Shown here in pieces: positions 1 to 12,660 of a stretch of 64,000 nt of DNA; position 1 is the stretch's first letter; each line of letters opens with the position of its first letter. The notes beneath the pieces were generated by a model. That model worked only from the letters and a program-made list of their open reading frames with translations. It searched no databases and was not told the origin of the DNA. A program made the position numbers and the translations under genes. The DNA comes from Balaenoptera acutorostrata (taxonomy: Eukaryota > Chordata > Mammalia > Artiodactyla > Balaenopteridae): NCBI RefSeq assembly GCF_949987535.1, contig NC_080067.1, positions 51,458,910 through 51,522,909 of the forward strand. The letters are read 5' to 3'.

Positions 1-649
1 CATGTACTGGCTTCTCTGGCTATATCTGAAATGAACACAGGCCAGTAGCCTCTCATTGCTTATTGGGCAGCTTCCACATGCTACTCCACAATTGATTTAA
101 GATGAACCGAAGAGTCACAGAATGTTTTAGACCAGTCTTATACTCTCCTTGGCAATATAATTCTCTCCAAATTGAAGTCTTAAAAACAAAAACAAAAACA
201 GCAAAAAAAAAAACAACAAAAAAACTAATCTGATTGTTGCTGTAGAGTATTAATAAGTTTTAGTGTGCCTCTACCACTCAAAAACTTCTTCAAGCTTATC
301 TCTTTTAGTTCTAGAAATGTCAAAATTTCCAAACTTTTATGCCCCAAACTGTAGGTCTTCTTCTATTCCCTTTCTTTTAAGTGACTGAATTTTTATATAT
401 TTTGTAATGCTTTATAAATGGCAGTCCGTAGTAACCAATGCGCAAATCCTGATGTTGATTAGTTTTCAAACGTTTAAAAAATTCTAGAAAACCCTGCTGA
501 TTTCCAGTGTAATTTCATTCTACTCAGAAAAAAAAATCTGTATTTCAAAGCTTTTAAATGTTTGAGACTTACTTTATGACCTAGAATATGTTATATTTTT
601 GGAATGTGGACCATATTTACTCAAGAAAAGTGGTTTGGTAGTTGTATTT
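1..649. other. AT-rich DNA, no gene seen
   Basis: I see no ORF of note, no splice-flanked coding segment and no repeat I can name. There are short A-runs near 185-215. It may be an extension of the L1 remnant that follows, too decayed to recognise. Confidence 0.5.
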
Positions 650-1045
650 AAAAGTATAAATTATGTCAAGCTGATTAATGTTGTTTGCTAATTTATATAT
701 ATTTATTGACTATTTTGTCCACTTGCTCTATTATTTATTGAAAAAATAGTGTGTTAAAAATATCCAACTATAATTTTGAATCTGTTTATTTCTCCTTTTA
801 AATATTTAAACTCTTGCTTTATGTATTTCAAAGATGTCTCATTCGGCTCATACAAATTTAGGATTCTTATGTTCTTTTGAATAATCCCCCTTTTCACTAT
901 GAAGTTTTCCTCTTTTGTCACTGATAACATTCTCTCATTGAAGTATATTTTGCTATTAATATATTTTTTACCATTTTTGACTAGTGTTTTCAATTTTTTT
1001 TTCTTATCCATCTTATTACTTTCAAAGTTTCTGTATTTTTACATA
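650..1045 (-). repeat. Decayed old L1 segment
   Basis: The T-rich plus strand resembles a segment common in old mammalian L1M elements read in antisense. The recognisable stretches are around 'tccaactataattttgaat' (765-783) and the run 'actatgaagttttcctct' through the repeated 'tattaatata' motif. The orientation rests on the T-rich strand being the L1 antisense strand. An 85-residue frame on the minus strand lies inside it and is not a gene. The subfamily cannot be set by eye. Confidence 0.5.
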
Positions 1046-1188
1046 TAATGTATGTCCACTGCAAATGCACCACATTTATTTTTAATGCAATGTGGTGATA
1101 TTTATCTTTTACTTGGAGGGTTGAGTTCAGTTATATTTAGTATGAGAGCTGATATAATTGAGTACTTATGTATTCAATTTATATTTGG

Positions 1189-1533
1189 GGGACTTCCCTG
1201 GTGGTCCAGTGGTAAAGAATCTGCCTTGCAATGCAGGGGACGTGGTTTTGATCCCTGATCATGGAACTAAGATCCCACATGCCACGGGGTAACTAAGCCA
1301 GGGTGCCACAACTACTGAGCTCACGCGCCTCAATGAGAGAGAACACGTGCTGCAAACTACAGAGCCCACACACTCTGGAGCCTGTGTGCCACAACTAGAG
1401 AAGAGAAAGCCAGCAGGCAGAAAACTGGAGAGAAACCCCACGCCACAACGAAGAGCCCATGACACAACGAAAGATCCTGCTTGCTGCAACTAAGACCCAA
1501 TGCAGCCAAAAATAATAATTTTTTTAAAAAAAA
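1189..1533 (+). mobile_element. CHR-type tRNA-derived SINE (older copy)
   Basis: This is a cetartiodactyl CHR SINE, a Pol III element moved by L1 machinery. The head 'gacttccctggtggtccagt' is the family signature and holds an A-box-like stretch. The B-box region reads 'ggttttgatccctg', which departs from the GGTTCRANNCC consensus, so its promoter is probably decayed. It ends in an AT-rich, A-rich tail. A 10-bp target-site duplication, 'ttatatttgg', flanks it exactly at 1179-1188 and 1534-1543. The body differs markedly from the other three SINEs in the window, so this is probably an older CHR-1-like copy. Frames of 68 and 76 residues that overlap it are spurious. Confidence 0.9.
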
Positions 1534-1544
1534 TTATATTTGGT

Positions 1545-2250
1545 ATCATGATCCTGAAGCCAAAACTGAGCACAGAAAATAAATGCATTTCACTAAATTT
1601 TAAACATGAATACAATTATACAAAAAAAAATCACACCGAAATTTTACATTAAACATCATGAGCAAGTAGACTTTATTTCATGAATTCAAGAATGGTACAT
1701 TGGGAAATTCCCCCAAATTAAAAGATGATTAGCATAATAAAATCTCAATAAGTAAAGAAAAGGCATATGATAACATTAAAAACATTTCTGATGTTTTCTT
1801 TATAATTGCAAAATCGGAATATAAATGACTTAATATCTTTTAAAGAACCATAACAATATCATATTTAATAAAGAATTAATTGAAAGCATTCACACTAAAG
1901 TAAAAAATAAGAAAAGATGCTCCTATTTCCAATTAATGTTAACAGTTGGAAGCTCTATGAATTATCAGACAAAAAAACAAAAATTATACACATTTGAAAG
2001 AAAAAAATTATTATTTAAATAGAAACATTTAATGATAAGAGGCTAATAAGTTTTCCTTAATAGAGTTTAATGAGTATGACAAATGCAAAACTCACAAAAT
2101 CAATGTTTTTGATACACTAGTAATAAAAAAATTTAAATACAATGAGAGCAGTATCTACCTTAATGTATATGTTTTAAAACTAAAATTGGTCACTGTGTAC
2201 TTGCATGGAAAAATTTCCTGTACATATTGTTAATTTAAGCAAACAAAGTG
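1545..2250 (+). pseudogene. Decayed L1 ORF2 (reverse transcriptase region)
   Basis: This is an A-rich plus-strand relic of L1 ORF2. The stretch around 1659-1705 lines up with the ORF2 reverse-transcriptase passage that follows the conserved 'HQVGFIPGMQGWFN' region. Later text (1905-1960, then the 'tgatacactagtaat' motif near 2110) follows the expected order of the palm and thumb region. Stops and frameshifts are frequent and no long frame survives, so it is non-functional. It starts just after the SINE's target-site duplication and may belong to the same old L1 landscape as the segment at 650-1045, although that one lies on the other strand. Confidence 0.55.
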
Positions 2251-5200
2251 AAAATTTAAAAATGTTTGAACACAAAATAATCTAAATTGCTTTAAAATTT
2301 CATTTTACTATTATCCTGTTTATTTAAAACACAGTCAAAACAAAACTATATATATGTACATGTTTATAGAAAACAGAAAAATGATAACAGTTAATTGTGT
2401 TTCCACTTGGGGATGAGAGTAGAATTTTGGGGAGGAAGTAGATCAAAAGATATATGCTTATATTTTTTAATGTTTATGAGAAATCATTGTGAAATTAAAA
2501 TTATTTTAAGGCATAGTTCAGTATAGCAACTTTGGTAAAATCTTCAATAAGAGGAGGAGATTTTCATGATAGTTTTGAAAGCATTCTGATCTTTTAACAA
2601 CAGGGTATTTTTACTGGCCAAATTTATCCTCAATTACCTGCATTATAATACATTTCTCTAGCAGCCAATAAAGTCTCACTACTCTCCATTTCTTCTTCTG
2701 CCAAATTTTTGTTATTTATACAGAGTATTTTAGTTTTTCTTGATTCCTCCTCTGGCTTTCATGGTGTTCCATCTACTAATGGTTGGATGACATGAATTTG
2801 TAGCATATGCAAGTAGATTTTTTTTTTTAGTGTATCCAATTCAGCAATATTCTCTATGGATAGAAATCACTCAAGTGAAAATTTTATGGTCCTTTTCTGC
2901 AAAAAACCCCACTTCACATTCGGGCATAAAAGGTATTTTTCTTCTGGTTGTATAATTAAATAGGAAGTTATAAACAGAGATACACTGATATAATAACCTA
3001 GTTTAACTTGTCCCTAATGGACAATCCTTAAATAAAGAAATTCACTAGTAAAATCTTTATCAACTGTTGAATACCTATGAGTTCCTATAAGTTAAACCAT
3101 CACATAGAGTCTATTTCTTTTGTTGGTGCCACACTTACCAAGTTGTTTTATTATGATTTATTTTTCTTTACACATATTCACAATGTTTTGAAATTGATAG
3201 ATTTTATGGAATATATTTAATTCAATATTTTAATTTTTCACAAAGGGAAATTAATGATTACATAGGATAAGCAACTTATCGATGATCAAATTGTCAGTTA
3301 ATGATATGCATATATTTGAATATAGTTCACATGCCTGGTACTGGTAAATTACCTCCATTTTATTTCTTTTTGTTTTTCTTTTTTTTTTGTGGCTGGGTGT
3401 ATGTTCTTGTTAAAATGAAAATATCTTAATTAAATAAGAATTACCATATAACCTACATAAATCAGTCATGATCAAGGAATCACACTTGAAATTCATCTTG
3501 AAATTCTATGCATTGAAAAAATTTATGAATCAATTAAATTTATCTAAATATGAATCTTCCCAAAAGAGCATTACAGCAAAACATTTACAGGTTCACAGAT
3601 CATTTCCACGAAAGCCTATGAAGTCTGTAACTAGTTTAATTCTGAATTTTAAAGCCTTTAGAAAGTTAGTCTGGATAAAACATACAGTCCAGTGAAATCT
3701 GTTAGTGGTTTAGAGCAACAAATAAACTCATGGTCTTGAGAAACATCATTTACCGAGACTCCAGGGAGACCACGCTCCTTCCAGTAAGTGACTCATTATT
3801 GTTCTCATGGCTCATGGGAAAGAGTTTAAAAGCTTATCTAATGCTACAACATGTTACTTACCCTTCAGATCTTCATCTGAACTTATAAATGAGCAAATGC
3901 ACATCATTAAAGACCCCGAGAAACCTGAAGGATTAAATAGATTAAACAGTGCTATTTTGGGCATATATTCTAGTCTTAGTTTTCTGTAACAAATCATAAG
4001 TATCTGTTACTTTTCAATGTAAGAGTATTTTCAATTAATACATTAGTAGATATAATTAATTTTCAGTGTTATGGCAAACTAGCACACACATTTACATCTA
4101 TATATTTACATTTATATATTAAATAAAAATGATATGATGCTAAAAGCCTGCAACCCTTTAGGTATTGTTTTCTTCCCTCAAATAGTACAAAAGTCATAAG
4201 TAGTCATTTTGCCAATGTGCTGTTTCTTACTTTTGAGTCACTGACTTTCATGAATGCTTCTCCCAGGTTTTCCAACAACTGTATTTATTTTGGTGTTTTA
4301 TAACATGAAGTGAGTTCAAAACTAAAGACTGTATTCTTGGAAATAATGTAACTGGATGTGTATCAAACTGTAGTTTCATTTTTGTGTGATTAGTGTTTTC
4401 ACTTGGGGCTATTAAACTCTTTTGGGGTTCAAGGTTGTTGAAATAATTTTTAACTGTAGCATGAACTAGTGTAGCTCAGCTTAGGAATTTTGCAAAGTGC
4501 ATTTCTTCCCTTCCCTATACTGCCAGATTCTGGGCATGATATTTAATAACTATTAGACAGAATTGAATGGCAAGTTGCTTCCTACATTCTCACTCTAAAT
4601 TTCTGAAATCAAATTATGGTCTAAGTAAATATACAAATCTGAATATTCAGACTAGGTAATGGTCAGTTAAGTCGTAGTCTTATAAGTGAGGCATTATAGA
4701 TGAAGGCAGATAATATATATTTGAAGTTAATATTTTCATGTACTACTCTGGTTTATAGCAGAAATAAAAACAAAATAGGAGTACACCAGACTGAAAATAT
4801 ATCACACTGCCCTTCAGTTGTGGAGAAAATGACAAAATTTAACTACCCAATCACCAGACAGAATAGGGGGCTAAAAGATTCCGTAACACCTGATGTTTAA
4901 AAATCACTAAGGTTGCACCAATGTCCTGTGTGACAATGAATAATGGAAAGTAACCAATTAGGGGCCAATGGAGAAAACATACCGAGAACAGAAAACACTG
5001 ATTCACTGAGGAAACTCAGAGAGGGACAGAAAGAACCTCTGGAAAAAAGATCTTTCAAGACCCAGAAGAAAAGTTCAGAAAGCTGATATTCTTGATAAGG
5101 TTCATGATTTCAATCTTTATGAAGAAGAACCCAACACAAATAAAGAGTGGGGTGGGATGAAATAGGATATGGTGTAGTAAGGTGGTACTGACAGGCAACT

Positions 5201-5417
5201 AAATATGCAACACCAGGAATGAGAAAGACACATAATTTTAAAAATCAGAATCCATACCATAGTAAATGGAATAACCATTGTGGAAGTCACACATCTAAAG
5301 CTTTTCCCAAAACAAAAGCAAAAGTATAAAAATGCAAAATTCTTAGAGCAAATATAAAATAAATTTAATTAGCGACTATGAAGGGAACAAAGCTAAAACA
5401 GTAGTGATCAAAGGCTT
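2251..5417. other. AT-rich intergenic DNA, no gene seen
   Basis: I recognise no exon, RNA gene or named repeat. Reading frames here (3468-3695, 3807-3989, 4700-4900, 60-75 residues) show no family signature, are flanked by no convincing splice sites and look like chance. A purine-rich stretch at 4930-5350 could be a decayed L1 or HAL1 piece, but I cannot support that. Confidence 0.5.
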
Positions 5418-5928
5418 TGTACTAGTTTCTTATTGCTACCAATTACCAGAAACTTAGTGGCTTAAAACAACACAAATTTATTATCTTGCAGTCTGGATGT
5501 AAGAAATCCAAAACGGGGTTTTATGTGGCTAAAATGAAGGTATTGGTAGGGCTGCATTCCTTCTGAAGGCTGTAGGGTAGAAGTCATCTCTTGCCTATTC
5601 CAGCTTCTAGAGGCCATCTACATCCCTTGGCTCATGGGCCCTTCTTACATCTTCAGTGCCAATAGTGTAACTTCTTCAAATCTCTCTCCTCTCTGAGCTC
5701 TGCTTTTGTCATCATATCTTCTCTAATTCTAACCCTTTTTCCTTCCTCTTATAAAGATTATTGTGATTATATTGTGTCAGCCTGGATAATTCATGATAAT
5801 CTTCCCATTTTAAGACCCTTGACTTAATCACATCTTTAAGTCCACTTTGCCATGTAAGGTAACATATTTACAAATTTGGGGGATTAGGATATGGACATCT
5901 TTGGGAAGTAATTTTTCTACCTTCCACA
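5418..5928 (-). repeat. MLT1-type ERVL-MaLR solo LTR
   Basis: Read on the plus strand, it opens with 'tgtactagtttcttattgct' and continues through 'gtggcttaaaacaacacaaa' and 'ttccttctgaaggctgtag'. It then passes 'gccatgtaaggtaacatatt' and closes with 'ctaccttccaca'. This is the reverse complement of an MLT1 LTR in full order from end to end. No internal retroviral sequence adjoins it, so it is a solo LTR. The 5847-6074 reading frame overlaps its end and is not a gene. Confidence 0.85.
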
Positions 5929-7512
5929 AGGTAGAAGAAAAATTTCCAGTTTGGATTAATATAACTTCTGTGCATATTATAAGAGCTCATAAAATTCCAG
6001 GCAACATAATTGAAAAGATATCCACAAATATACATATAATGGTGAAATGTTTGGGCTATAAGAATAACGATTAAAAAATTTAAAGTATTTTAAATTTGAA
6101 GGAAGAGAAAATAATGCACATTAGCTAAAAACATACAACAATCAGGCTGGCCTCTTAATTCTGTTTTATGTGAAAAAACAGAAGACAGTACAACTTTATT
6201 AATAAGCTGTCTATATTATTCTATTACCAAAAGCAATGGTTAATAGTGGCACTAGCTTAAATTATATCATTATCATTATTACGAACCAATATTTCTAAAA
6301 TACACCACTCAAGACATTTATTAATTTAGTGTCTTTCTTTGGTTTATTACCAGCCTATGAATGTGATTGTCTTTTTCTCCATACCTTTCCATTCCCAGCT
6401 AGGACATATTGCTGAGAACTGTATAACCAGAAATAGATTCTGAACTGATAAAAATTACATAAAAAGTTGTCTGAAACATGACTGGTAGGACTACCTTTGA
6501 AATAACTTTCACATTTATTTTGATATTTTATTTCTATATTTCTATTGCTTGTATCTTAAATCAATTGAAAAACAGTAAATTTTAGATAGTACTTCAAGCA
6601 GAAAAAAATGAGGGAAGGCAAAGACAAAATTAAAATTCTGTTTTCCATGTTACATTATTCTGTGGTTCCAAAGAATTATAGGGATACAGGGTCCAGACAT
6701 CATCTTAGCTTCTAAGAGAGACAAACCCAGATGCTTAATACACCTTTTGACTCCATTCAGATGGAGTAGAGTGTCTGAAGCCTTCTCTGTTCTTTTATTT
6801 CAATTGTGATTCATCATGTTATGTAATAATCTTTATGCCTATTAATGTGTTTTAATCACCTCATGGGTTTTTTTTCCACATTAACAAATTGATTCTACCA
6901 TCCTTTTCAAAAACATCTGTGATCCAAAATAGAGTGGTTGGAATAGCTAAGGTGGGAAATCGTTTCCATTCTCAGTACTTGTGTTTAATCTCATTCTGCT
7001 TAACTTGTATTTTGAGGTACAAAAAAGTAGAATAAATATATAAAAATATTAATGATTTTAACACTTGTAATGTTTTAAAAGTAACTGTGATCAATCATTT
7101 AAATTTGAAGATATATTAAGGATACTTGAGTTTCAATTAGACATAATTATAGAAAAATTATAAACACCAATTTCACTGAGAAAAAAAATTATTTTCTCAC
7201 CTCAAAATCATCGTATGAGAACTATGTAATAGAAATTTTACAAAGGATTAGTGGCGATCAAGCAATACATTTTGTGATTGTTCTAAACGACAATAAGTTT
7301 ACAGTGTATTTTACTGCATTTTAGGTATTTGTGTGACATGTGACCATGTGATTTATTGTGCCACATACTTCTTGGGAACAAAAGTAATGTTAACTAGACA
7401 GGATGTTGGGACAATGAAAATGAGCCCAGATTTTCCCAGGAAAACTAACAGTTATGATTTTGCTACTTTTAACCCACCTAATTTTTAACTCTACCTAATA
7501 TAGACCACATAT
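5929..7512. other. AT-rich intergenic DNA, no gene seen
   Basis: I see no coding exon or named repeat. Composition is uniformly AT-rich with many short A and T runs. Confidence 0.5.
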
Positions 7513-7518
7513 ATGTGA

Positions 7519-7546
7519 CTATATATAATATACACACATATATATA

Positions 7547-7583
<37 letters not shown>
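7519..7583. repeat. Compound TA/TG microsatellite
   Basis: Alternating tracts of TA, CA, TA, TG (about seven units) and TA (about eleven units). The short ORFs on both strands here (70 and 91 residues) are translations of this and of the pyrimidine tract that follows. Confidence 0.95.
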
Positions 7584-7647
7584 CTTCAATCTCCTTTCCT
7601 TTCTTAGATTTAATCATTCTAATTAAAACATATATTTTTATTAATAT

Positions 7648-7740
7648 TCCTTCCCTTCCGTTCCCTTCCCTCCCTCCCTCCCTTTCTTCCTTCCTTCCTC
7701 CTTCCCTCCCCCTTTCTTCTTTTTCATTTCCTTCTTTTAA
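7648..7740. repeat. CCTT-rich polypyrimidine tract
   Basis: Plus-strand pyrimidine tract of imperfect CCTT and CCCT units, with a purine-only complement. Such tracts can adopt triplex (H-DNA) structures; here it is only a low-complexity repeat. Confidence 0.9.
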
Positions 7741-9294
7741 AACAAAAAAAATCCTAAAGTAAAAATCTGTTCCTGAAATATGGACAGTGTCCAATTTTTC
7801 TTCTGATATTTTTTCCTATTTAATCTCGTTCAACAGTTAGCAATATGAGTTTTTGCAAAAGTTTAGCATATTGAGTATTTCACATTCTTTAGAAATACAA
7901 GTAATGCTGCAAATAGCCTATTCATTTTTACATATTTATTATTTATATTAATATATAATATTTGCATCTTGAAAATTAAGCAATAGTTTAGATTCACATA
8001 TTGTATCACTAAGGTCTTAAATTTACCCAATGGATAAGTCCTGAATAAAGATACAAGAGTGGGAATGTTAACATATTCATTTAATGTACACTAAAAGGCA
8101 AAAGTACTTAATTAATTGTTTTGCCTTCTCCACAAATCCATATTAGTAATTTTCTATGTTACTTGTATATCTTATAAATTTGCTCTTATATAGAAGTAAA
8201 AAATATTAGTGAACAAAATCAGCTACGAGGAACCAAAGCCAGTTTCATGAAATTATGGACTTTAGTCATAGAGAATATTTTCATCTCTTAATCACACTTG
8301 ATTCTCCACACATCTCTACCCTACCACACACAGTTTTCATGAGGTTTATGGTCTATTTTCCAAGATTACAAACAAGATAGATATTTATAAGATTACAGTC
8401 TACCAAAAGAAGAAGTGATGACTTTTAGCCTAGGAGCATAGAGAAGTCTGTTAATTCTTTGGAGCCGGTGAACGGCATGTCCATTTGTATTTTTAAAAGT
8501 CCTTCTACCACTCATTTGAGCACTGATGGACATGGTGTCAGATGAAGCCAGGTAGCCCAGATAGCTGACAATTATAGTTATCCAGGAAAAGTCAGGATGA
8601 TCTGCAGTGGGGTGATAATGCTGGGAATGGAGAGAAGTATCTAATATTAAAACTGTATCATTGATACAACTGCTGAATTTTTCATTCAGGAATGAGCAAA
8701 CTGGTTCCTAGATTTCTGGCTTGGGATACTGAGTAACATCTAGCATCTAGATGCTGTTTCTAAAATAAATAATTTGGGGGGTGAATCCATTTTTGGAATA
8801 TTTACATTGATTTTCTTCTCCTATTGTAATTAATTCACAATCAATTATTTTTTTCTCAGAATGACCTTTTTCTAACTTTTGAATTATGTATATGTTTAAA
8901 ATTTTTTAAATGAAATTAAAATATATAGAAAACATGACCCCTAAATTAAAAAACAACAGAAATAAATGAATTAACTTTATATAAAGTTGGTGACATAACC
9001 ACTTAGTGAAGAATACTTTAATTCTTTAAGATACAGTATTTTGACTATATTTCCCAAGAGGGATAAATTCTGAGAACCAAAAAACAAAACAAACAAACAA
9101 AAAACCTGCAAAGAAATCTTAAACCAAAATTAACAACCTTATTATTATAATGTGAATTGTCAGATAAATAAAACTAATAATAAATTATAGTAATGTTTTT
9201 AGAAACCAAAATTTTAAAAAATTCAAGTATAAAAATCAAAGTAGTTAAGCATACCATGTATTATAACCTCTGGACTGTAAATGTAATATAAACT
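7741..9294. other. AT-rich intergenic DNA, no gene seen
   Basis: I support no gene or named repeat. A short 'aaaacaaaacaaacaaac' run lies near 9085. Confidence 0.5.
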
Positions 9295-9309
9295 CATAAT
9301 TTATCTTTT

Positions 9310-9593
9310 TTTTTTTTTTAATATTTTATTTATTTATTTATTTATTTATGGCTGTGTTGGGTCTTCGTTTCTGTGCGAGGGCTTTCTCCAGTCGCGGCAA
9401 GTGGGGGCCACTCCTCATCGCGGTGCGCGGGCCTCTTGTTGCGGAGCACAGGCTCCAGACGCGCAGGCTCAGTAATTGTGGCTCACGGGCCCAGTCGCTC
9501 CGCGGCATGTGGGATCTTCCCAGACCAGGGCGCGAACCCGTGTCCCCTGCATTGGCAGGCAGATTCTCAACCACTGCGCCACCAGGGAAGCCC
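9310..9593 (-). mobile_element. CHR-type tRNA-derived SINE, young copy
   Basis: The SINE is inserted on the minus strand, so its A-tail appears as T-runs and TTTA units at 9310-9347. Its head 'cttccctggtggcgcagtgg' is the reverse complement at the 9590 end. The A box 'tggcgcagtgg' and B-box-like 'gggttcgcgccctgg' are nearly intact. It is CpG-rich against AT-rich flanks. An exact 15-bp target-site duplication, 'cataatttatctttt', flanks it at 9295-9309 and 9594-9608, so the insertion is recent on the scale of this window. Overlapping frames of 78-100 residues are shadows of the SINE. Confidence 0.97.
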
Positions 9594-9608
9594 CATAATT
9601 TATCTTTT

Positions 9609-10303
9609 ATTTCTAAAAAACAAATAACACGAACAATCTCTGTTTACTGAAAAACCTTGAAGCAATAACAAAACCACTCCTAAGGGCCCAATCTGTGGTC
9701 TCTAAAAGCCCCAAAGAAACAAGAGAGTCTTGGGGGACATGTAGAGTGCAATGTCCAGGGCATAAAATGCAAAAGATAAACTTTGGATAATCTGGAGTGT
9801 CAGAAAGTAATAATGCTATCATAGAATAATGGAGTCTTGACCAAAAAATACAGGGTCTATCTTGAAGGGGTTTGCATTGTCCACACATGAGACTATTTAA
9901 GCGCAATGAAGAAATTGACAGCAATGTGGTTGAAACACATAAATATATAACAATCCTTGACTTTATGATGATACAAAAAAACCTACTTGGTTGCCTTAGA
10001 TAGGCAAAATCAATCTTAGTATTCTGAAAACTAATAAAGGAGAAAAAAATCAGGCATTTAGTCTGTGTTTCATGTACAAAATTTATTTTAGGATAGCTAA
10101 ATTATTGATAAAGTTCTTCTTTAGAGAAGAATTCCAGCGAATAAATGCAGAAGAAATGATTGAATTAGGAAAATCACCATTTTGTAAACCCTAATGACAA
10201 CAATAGATGTAAGCAACAACCATCAATGGCCCCTACCTGTATGTGAGAGACTGATAGGGAACTTTGTTGTAGATGGATCAGGCTGACAATACCTTTATCC
10301 ACT
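9609..10303. other. Intergenic DNA, no gene seen
   Basis: A 103-residue minus-strand frame (9613-9924) is the longest ORF here. It has no domain I recognise, no coding context and a composition like its surroundings, so I do not call it a gene. Confidence 0.5.
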
Positions 10304-10855
10304 TGTACTAGTTTTGTATCTATGCCATAACAAATACCATAAGTTTAGCAACTTAAAACAACACAAATTTAACATCTCACAATTCTATAGGTGAGAAGGC
10401 TGCGTTAACTTGACAGGTTTCTCTGCTCCAGATTTCAGAAGGTCAAAATGAAGTTTTCAGCCAACCTGAGCTCTTAACTGGGAGGCTCTGGGAAGAATTT
10501 GCTCCCATACTCACTCAGGTTTTGACAGAAAGAAGTTCCTTGTAGCTGTAGTATTGAGGTCCCTTTTCCTTACTGGCTGTCAACAAAGACTGCCCTTAGC
10601 TCCAAAAGACCCCAATTCACCATCAGTTATTAAGCACCTGCTGCAAACAGCTTTAGGCCTACAGTGGGAGAAGAAGCTGTTTTCTGTTTAATGGGGGGAT
10701 AAAATGAATATCAAAATAATAAAGAATAAAACGTTAATTGTAGTAAATGTCAGTTTAAAGGGAATATAGCATCTTTAAAGACCCTATTTCCAAACACATT
10801 GGGAGTTAGTGCTTCAACATACGAATTTGGGGGGAACACAATTCAGTACATAACA
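10304..10855 (-). repeat. MLT1-type LTR with internal extra sequence
   Basis: The left end reads 'tgtactagttttgtatct', then 'gcaacttaaaacaacacaaa'. The right end reads 'cttcaacatacgaatttggg' and 'attcagtacataacag'. Both ends match the reverse complement of an MLT1 LTR. The stretch at about 10,600-10,770 does not follow the LTR and contains an A-rich passage, which suggests a later insertion or heavy local rearrangement. Confidence 0.75.
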
Positions 10856-11106
10856 GCAACCATAATAATTGAGTAAAACTTCTGTAATACAGGTCTATTA
10901 ATGAGAAGAATGGGAATACTTTTGCTTAATTAGTGTTTAAGGTTAGTGTTGTCTACATCAATATCGACTGCAAAAGTTCATCTATTAGTGCTAATCTGTA
11001 ATGAGATTTCTTGTTTTTCATCTTTAAAAATATCTTTTCACACAGATAAGTGATACATGTGACATTGGAAATATTAAATTATTACTGTATCACTGAGATT
11101 TGCAAG

Positions 11107-11165
11107 GAAGGAAGAAAGGGATGGAGAGATAAGGAAGGGAGGGAAGGATGAAGGGAGGAAGCAGG
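11107..11165 (+). repeat. GGAA-rich purine tract
   Basis: Imperfect GGAA/GGGA repeat on the plus strand. It forms the tail of a 96-residue minus-strand frame that is not a gene. Confidence 0.85.
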
Positions 11166-12440
11166 CACAGAAGCAGAACAGAACACTGTGTTTTTATCAA
11201 GCGATTTTCCTCCTGTCTGCTTTGCAAACACCATTAAGTCTGCGTTGTTAGAACCACTAGCAGAATAATGAAAAGTGAATACATTATCTAATATAATTAA
11301 ATTACTACAAGTTAAATAGATGCTCTGGCTCCAAATGTACCATAAGTATAAATTAAGGCAGGTAATATGCAATAAAATTGATTAGAGTTAGAATCTGAAT
11401 TAATAGAAAGATATATTTCTAGTCAGATCCCAAATGTATATCTATGCATTGTCTCTGCCAAGTGATCATCCCAATGAATACACCTGGTTAAATGAATGTT
11501 TAAACAGTCTTCTACTTTTTTATTTTTATCCCATTCCCTTTTATTTCTATGCTTTAAAAACTCTAACTTGTTTTTCAGTCTTATTTCTTTTTTTTTTTTT
11601 TTTATCCACATTAGGTGAAGTTTTTTTATTCAGCAGTTTATTTTTTGAGTCTAACCCCACTTTTCAACCTCCACAGTTGAAAAGCTACAATAAGCTACAA
11701 TATTTATCACAAGCACACTTAAAGTAGGGGTGATGAGAAAATGCAGGAAGTAATGTGGTTAAATATTTCATGAACTGATCATTTAGCCTTGAGTTTTATT
11801 GAAAGAAAATCCATCAGGAAAGGAAAGCACAGAAAATGTGCAGCTTTAGGACCCATTACCAACATAGTCAGTTTATACTTTTAGTCAAACCAATACATAT
11901 CATACTACAAATGTTTTAATGGCTAATAATTCAAAAATTGTATGAATAAAAGTAATAAAAAATGCATGTGATTAAAATTTTTTCAAGTACACTGTTTTTG
12001 TTTTCAAAATTACAGTCAGTTTTTCAAGAACCAAATACATTTTATGGAAATTTGTGATTGTCCATCAACATAATCAATAAAATTCTTTTTAGCTTATTGT
12101 ACTACACCAATAAAAAAGCTGAATTTATTTAATCAATATTTCAATGTTTGGGTTTCTCTTAGATGCTATTTGAAAGAAATTATATTTTAGAGTTTTGAGA
12201 ACATTTTAAAAAGTACTCTCACCTATTTAAATATATAATATCATTTAAGTCTTGAAGTATAAAAGAAATGATTTCTTAAAGTAATTCTACTGAAGTTAAG
12301 TGATCATGTATTTTACAATTCAGTACAACACATAGATTTCCCTGCAGGTTTATTTTATGACATAATAAAATTGTGAAACTATTTAGAGACAGAATTGGAA
12401 GAAACAACTACATGTCATACTTTTTCATTTCAACAAGGGA
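11166..12440. other. AT-rich intergenic DNA, no gene seen
   Basis: Short frames at 11423-11727 on both strands are low-complexity, driven by a T-run at 11588-11603. A 10-bp tandem repeat of 'aagctacaat' sits near 11681-11701. No named repeat is supported. Confidence 0.5.
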
Positions 12441-12445
12441 CATAT

Positions 12446-12495
12446 AAAAACTTCCCACCACTGTCAACATAAAAACTTCCCACCACTGTCAACAT
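12446..12495. repeat. Exact 25-bp tandem duplication
   Basis: Two identical adjacent 25-bp copies at 12446-12470 and 12471-12495, each containing 'cttcccaccactgtcaacat'. There is no mismatch between the copies, so the duplication is recent or could be an assembly artefact. Confidence 0.97.
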
Positions 12496-12612
12496 TTATC
12501 TTTTCATGATATTTCATGGAGGAACTCATCTTCAGAGATGAAAATAAGCTGTCACTGAGAATTATATTGATGAAAATTTTAAATGTAGACATTAGTTGAC
12601 ATTTAAAACATT

Positions 12613-12660
12613 AGTTGCTTCATGAAAATATGATGACAGTTGCTTCATGAAAATATGATG
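12613..12660. repeat. Second 25-bp-period tandem duplication
   Basis: Two adjacent copies of a unit starting 'agttgcttcatgaaaatatg', at 12613-12637 and 12638-12660. They are identical over the shared 23 bases. The period is 25, the same as in the unrelated duplication 120 bases upstream. Confidence 0.97.

Noticed and set aside
7648..7740. Polypyrimidine tract as a splice or H-DNA regulatory element
   Set aside because: No adjacent exon or mirror symmetry was seen; it looks like simple-sequence DNA beside another microsatellite.
9338..9650. ORFs of 78-100 residues on both strands
   Set aside because: They are shadows of the minus-strand SINE.
9613..9924. 103-residue minus-strand ORF as a possible small gene
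   Set aside because: No domain, signal peptide or splice context; length is compatible with chance.
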